Origin: Saprospiraceae bacterium
Lineage (GTDB): Bacteria; Bacteroidota; Bacteroidia; Chitinophagales; Saprospiraceae
Reading direction: 5' to 3'
Assembly: GCA_027009605.1 (NCBI GenBank)
Contig: JALVCY010000495.1
Coordinates: 1-8,874 of the forward strand
DNA: 8,874 bases
This document shows positions 6,730-8,874 of this stretch, one piece after another. The translations under genes were made by a program, and so were the position numbers. The notes under the pieces were generated by a model that had not been told where the DNA came from, ran no database searches, and saw only the letters and a list, made by a program, of their open reading frames with translations. Each line of letters starts with the position of its first letter. Position 1 is the stretch's first letter.

Positions 6730-6842
6730 GTATTGATTGTCACTTTGTTCATCAGAATTTATTATCAACTCGGTCTGTCACGGGCTTAGTCAAGTAACCA
6801 AATTTAAAAGAAATACGTGGAATTGACAGATTCAGGATGGGG

Positions 6843-7382
6843 TTATTTCCCTTCTCCCATCATTTTTTTACGAGCCTCCACAAAGAACCGGGCATAGTCC
6901 AAAGCCGGTTGTTCGGGATTGCGAAAATGAGCGAGATTTTTTTTGTTTTGATACCCATCAAATCCTTCTTTCAAGTAGTAGATATTATCAAAGCCGAGTT
7001 GGCTTAGAATCAACCAAGGGTCTGAAGCTTCGTTGATGTCTTGGCCATAAAGAATGACTTTTTTACCTTCTTTTTTTAGCTGCTCAAAGTATCGGATGCT
7101 GAACGGTTCAAACAAATCAGCGGCATAGACATTGGTGGCCTTCTCAATATGACCTTTGGCAAATTCATATTGGTTGCGAACGTCAATCCATTGGGCGTTT
7201 GACGGGATGTTTTTGATGGAGACCATTTTGGAGGTGTCGCCCACTAATTTGAGCGCTTCTTTAGCAGTTATTTTGTAGGGTAGAACGGGTTTTTTTGCCG
7301 TTAATACACCGAGTAGTATCAGGGAGAAAAACACGATGCCTGCGATAAAGATTTTATTGGTTTGCTTTAGTTCTTTCATCAC
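6843..7382 (-). CDS. Membrane-anchored rhodanese-fold protein without catalytic cysteine
   Basis: A 179-residue protein. MMKELKQTNK precedes one hydrophobic helix (about 11-29), so the chain should be anchored with its bulk on the periplasmic side. Residues about 36-150 fit a single rhodanese domain: WIDVRNQYEFAKGHI at 65-79 is the conserved DVR/E/GHI block, and KKVILYGQDINEA is the active-site loop. The place of the catalytic cysteine holds G113, and the protein contains no cysteine at all, so it cannot form the usual enzyme persulfide. A structural, sulfur-binding or partner-binding role is inferred. It is the last gene of a minus-strand operon, 55 bases after the 225-aa rhodanese-like protein. 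ATG-ATG at 7382 and 7379 are both possible starts and differ by one residue. Confidence 0.88.
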   Translation of the reverse strand: MMKELKQTNKIFIAGIVFFSLILLGVLTAKKPVLPYKITAKEALKLVGDTSKMVSIKNIPSNAQWIDVRNQYEFAKGHIEKATNVYAADLFEPFSIRYFEQLKKEGKKVILYGQDINEASDPWLILSQLGFDNIYYLKEGFDGYQNKKNLAHFRNPEQPALDYARFFVEARKKMMGEGK

Positions 7383-7411
7383 TATTTTTTTTATTTACGG
7401 TCAAAAGACCC

Positions 7412-7419
7412 CAAATGTA
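7412..7419 (-). promoter_or_regulatory. Possible internal -7 box before the last rhodanese gene
   Basis: On the minus strand TACATTTG matches TAnnTTTG and lies 30 bases upstream of the start at 7382, inside the 55-base gap. No TTG or TTTG is found at -33, which would fall in the end of the previous gene. It may allow some separate expression, or be chance. Confidence 0.25.
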
Positions 7420-7437
7420 TTTTTTTGTGGAGTCCGT

Positions 7438-8115
7438 TTAGCAGCCCCCGACTTTCTTTTTCTTTTTCTTTCTGATGGTAATCGCTTTTCGTTTTTTGGA
7501 TGCCAATAGACCACCGGTTTCGGTAATTCCGTTGCCTCCTTGTCCATTTTTAACGGAGCGTGGCATAGGAACGCCGAAGTAATAGCCGGCTGCTTTTCGT
7601 GTATTGTATTTGTTGAATTCAGATTCCGGAGCGGTAGCGACCGGCTCTTGGGGGCGGATGATGGTATTGAAAAACTCGTTTAAGCCTCCTTTTAGGACGT
7701 ATAAATCAGAGAAGTTTTTGCTGGATAGGATTAACCAAGCTTGTTCGGCAATCAGATGGTCATTGGAGTATAGCACCACCTTAAATTGATCTTGGTCAAA
7801 ATAGCCGATATAGTCTTTGTCCAATATTTTTCCGTAAGGGACATTCAAGGAGTTGGGCAGGGAATACTTGGCGTATTGCACCGAATCTCTCAAGTCCACA
7901 ATCAACAGAGATGGGTCACCACTGATGATTTTGTCGGCTAGGTCATCGCTATTGATATAATGCCCTTTTTCCATAGATTTTAGGAGCAATTGGTCGGCTC
8001 TTAATCTGGTTGCATCGGGTAGCCCATCCATAAAAAGCAAGCCAAAGGCAGCCACTACCATCGCCAATCCTAAAAAGATATATCTTTTTCTTGTTATTAA
8101 AACTCTTTTTTTCAT
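7438..8115 (-). CDS. Membrane-anchored rhodanese-fold protein, Ser at active site, lone C-terminal Cys
   Basis: A 225-residue protein. A basic start (MKKRVLITRKR) and one hydrophobic helix (about 12-29) make an N-in anchor with the bulk outside. Residues about 55-150 form a rhodanese domain: LLIVDLRDSVQYAKYSLPNS has the DLRD block (D74, R76), and FKVVLYSNDHLIAEQAW is the loop where the catalytic cysteine should be; it is S117 here. After this comes a Pro/Ala linker (154-163), a Gly/Asn-rich stretch (189-203), and a very basic end: SKKRKAITIR, six lysines (216-221), VGGC. The final C225 is the only cysteine. The family would predict sulfane transfer; this copy cannot do it by the normal loop. 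A tethered sulfur carrier using C225 is my inference. It sits between the YeeE-type transporter (76-base gap) and a second cysteine-free rhodanese (55-base gap). Confidence 0.88.
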   Translation of the reverse strand: MKKRVLITRKRYIFLGLAMVVAAFGLLFMDGLPDATRLRADQLLLKSMEKGHYINSDDLADKIISGDPSLLIVDLRDSVQYAKYSLPNSLNVPYGKILDKDYIGYFDQDQFKVVLYSNDHLIAEQAWLILSSKNFSDLYVLKGGLNEFFNTIIRPQEPVATAPESEFNKYNTRKAAGYYFGVPMPRSVKNGQGGNGITETGGLLASKKRKAITIRKKKKKKVGGC

Positions 8116-8128
8116 GTCTCTTTTTTTG

Positions 8129-8161
8129 GGTCAGGGAAATTCCGAAGGGGCACTCCTGACC
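8129..8161 (-). promoter_or_regulatory. Intercistronic inverted repeat between transporter and rhodanese genes
   Basis: GGTCAGG (8129-8135) and CCTGACC (8155-8161) give a 7-bp stem with a 19-base loop in the 76-base gap, starting 13 bases upstream of the 225-aa gene's start. Reading the minus strand it is followed by an A run, not T, so it is not a terminator. It could set mRNA stability or the ratio of transporter to rhodanese proteins. Confidence 0.4.
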
Positions 8162-8191
8162 GGTTTGTGTTGATTCCTTGCGGAAAAAAAA

Positions 8192-8782
8192 TTAATACCA
8201 AACATTACGGATATAACGTCCCAAAATAGTGGTGCCGTAAAATGCAACGACTGCAATGACTGCAAAAATAGCGGTTGTCCACTCATTAGATATCCCAAGC
8301 GTGTCTTCAAGGGTGACACCTCCTAAGTTGTTGGCATTAAATGTTTTTTCGAGTAGGGGAAACATTTCTGAAAAGACAACTACACCCAACATCAGACCGA
8401 TGATAAAAACCAATCCATCAATCTTGCCGATGGCGGCGGCACAAAGACTGGTGCCCGGACAAAATCCACCGGCGACAAAGCCGATACCCATAATGAGCCC
8501 GCCAATGATGGCCGAGTTGAGATAAGTTGGTTGAATATATAAATCGTCAAAATTCAGGTAACCCAGCTTGGATAAATACAGAATCCCAATCATGGATACA
8601 ACCGCTGCTGTGAAAAATACCCGCAATACGGCAAAATCATACCCATAAAACACGCCCACAAGCTTGCGTGACGAAGAGAATCCGGATGCTTCCATGATAT
8701 AGCCAAAGGCAATCCCGATGATTAGCGCAATGACATTATTCCATTCCGGTGCTAATATTTCATGTGGAATTAATGGTCCCAT
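8192..8782 (-). CDS. YeeE/YedE-type sulfur-compound transporter, half-size
   Basis: A 196-residue integral inner-membrane protein. Likely helices lie at about 16-34, 52-71, 88-107, 122-140 and 168-187, with a probable re-entrant segment at 108-119. GGFCPGTSLCAAAIGKIDG (106-123) is the hallmark of the YeeE/YedE (sulf_transp) family, giving C108 and C114; the N-terminal EASGFSSSRKLVGVFYGYDF (31-50) is the pseudo-repeat counterpart and lacks cysteine. Full-length relatives such as thiosulfate importers have about twice this length, so this is the half-size form that may pair with itself or another half. It is the first visible gene of a minus-strand operon with two rhodanese-like proteins, which supports thiosulfate or other sulfane-sulfur transport. 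The ATG at 8782 follows an A-rich leader; the first residues MGPLIPHEIL are short and polar before the first helix, which supports this start. Confidence 0.9.
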   Translation of the reverse strand: MGPLIPHEILAPEWNNVIALIIGIAFGYIMEASGFSSSRKLVGVFYGYDFAVLRVFFTAAVVSMIGILYLSKLGYLNFDDLYIQPTYLNSAIIGGLIMGIGFVAGGFCPGTSLCAAAIGKIDGLVFIIGLMLGVVVFSEMFPLLEKTFNANNLGGVTLEDTLGISNEWTTAIFAVIAVVAFYGTTILGRYIRNVWY

Positions 8783-8874
8783 AATCTTTTTTTTTTGTAA
8801 CTATTTAGCCACCCGCTAATTTTTGTTAGAAAATGCCCTTTTTGCGCCTGTTTTTGCTAAAATTTTCTCACGTA
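8783..8874. other. Upstream end of the sulfur operon, with repeat fragment at the window edge
   Basis: Ninety-two noncoding bases. No full TAnnTTTG box is visible on the minus strand. The last 19 bases (8856-8874, GCTAAAATTTTCTCACGTA) are the second copy of the TTTCTCACG-type repeat seen at 6403-6421; a longer copy may continue outside the window. This leaves open whether another operon gene lies further upstream. Confidence 0.5.

Larger units (their letters stand above)
6106..6842. other. 737-base intergenic region rich in repeat remnants
   Basis: I see no convincing gene. From left to right it holds the leader of the NifU gene (no clear -7 box found on the minus strand), a degenerate TTTCTCACG-type repeat (6403-6421), a G7 run at 6444-6450, a small inverted repeat CCCATTA (6504-6510) / TAATGGG (6530-6536), the large CTTAGTG palindrome (6629-6729), and TCTGTCA (6774-6780) / TGACAGA (6824-6830) just after the end of the 179-aa rhodanese gene. 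No T-tailed terminator for the minus-strand operon is evident. Confidence 0.6.

Overview
The window looks like a chromosomal stretch from a member of the Bacteroidota. Four things point there: a long secreted protein ending in a type IX secretion (Por/CTD) sorting domain, AT-rich leaders with no clear Shine-Dalgarno sites, candidate -7 boxes of the TAnnTTTG type, and several intergenic repeat families of a kind common in that phylum (CTTAGTG words, TTTCTCACG-type elements, GTTGAAGAAGTTGA modules). Genus cannot be set from the sequence.

Layout. Bases 1-803 hold no convincing gene. They carry two long copies of a modular repeat (1-230 and 308-610), a 7-bp-period ATTCNNN array between them (266-300), and hairpins just before the first gene. 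804-1451 (+) is a glyoxalase II-like MBL-fold hydrolase. 1697-4675 (+) is a 992-residue secreted multidomain protein: signal peptide, clan GH-A-like catalytic domain with WNEP and TEIN motifs, four HYR-like beta domains in an A-B-A-B order, and a T9SS sorting domain. A perfect 9-3-9 inverted repeat lies in its leader and a strong intrinsic terminator follows it. 4852-5382 (+) is an unrecognised two-helix membrane protein, preceded by three helically phased YTTGTAA words.

The remaining genes are on the minus strand. 5494-6105 is a NifU-family Fe-S scaffold or carrier protein. 6106-6842 is a repeat-rich gap with a roughly 101-bp imperfect palindrome. 8782 down to 6843 looks like a three-gene operon: a half-size YeeE/YedE sulfur-compound transporter with a CPGTSLC motif, then two membrane-anchored rhodanese-fold proteins.

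How the genes may work together. The most interesting unit is the minus-strand operon. Both rhodanese domains lack the catalytic cysteine (Gly in one, Ser in the other). The 179-aa protein has no cysteine at all, and the only cysteine in the 225-aa protein is its last residue, after a poly-lysine stretch and Gly-Gly. This suggests a non-catalytic sulfur-binding or delivery role at the outer face of the inner membrane next to a transporter whose own cysteines could handle sulfane sulfur. NifU lies downstream on the same strand and also handles sulfur clusters, but a 737-bp gap separates it and a functional link is only an inference. The MBL hydrolase, the secreted hydrolase and the small membrane protein look like separate transcription units.
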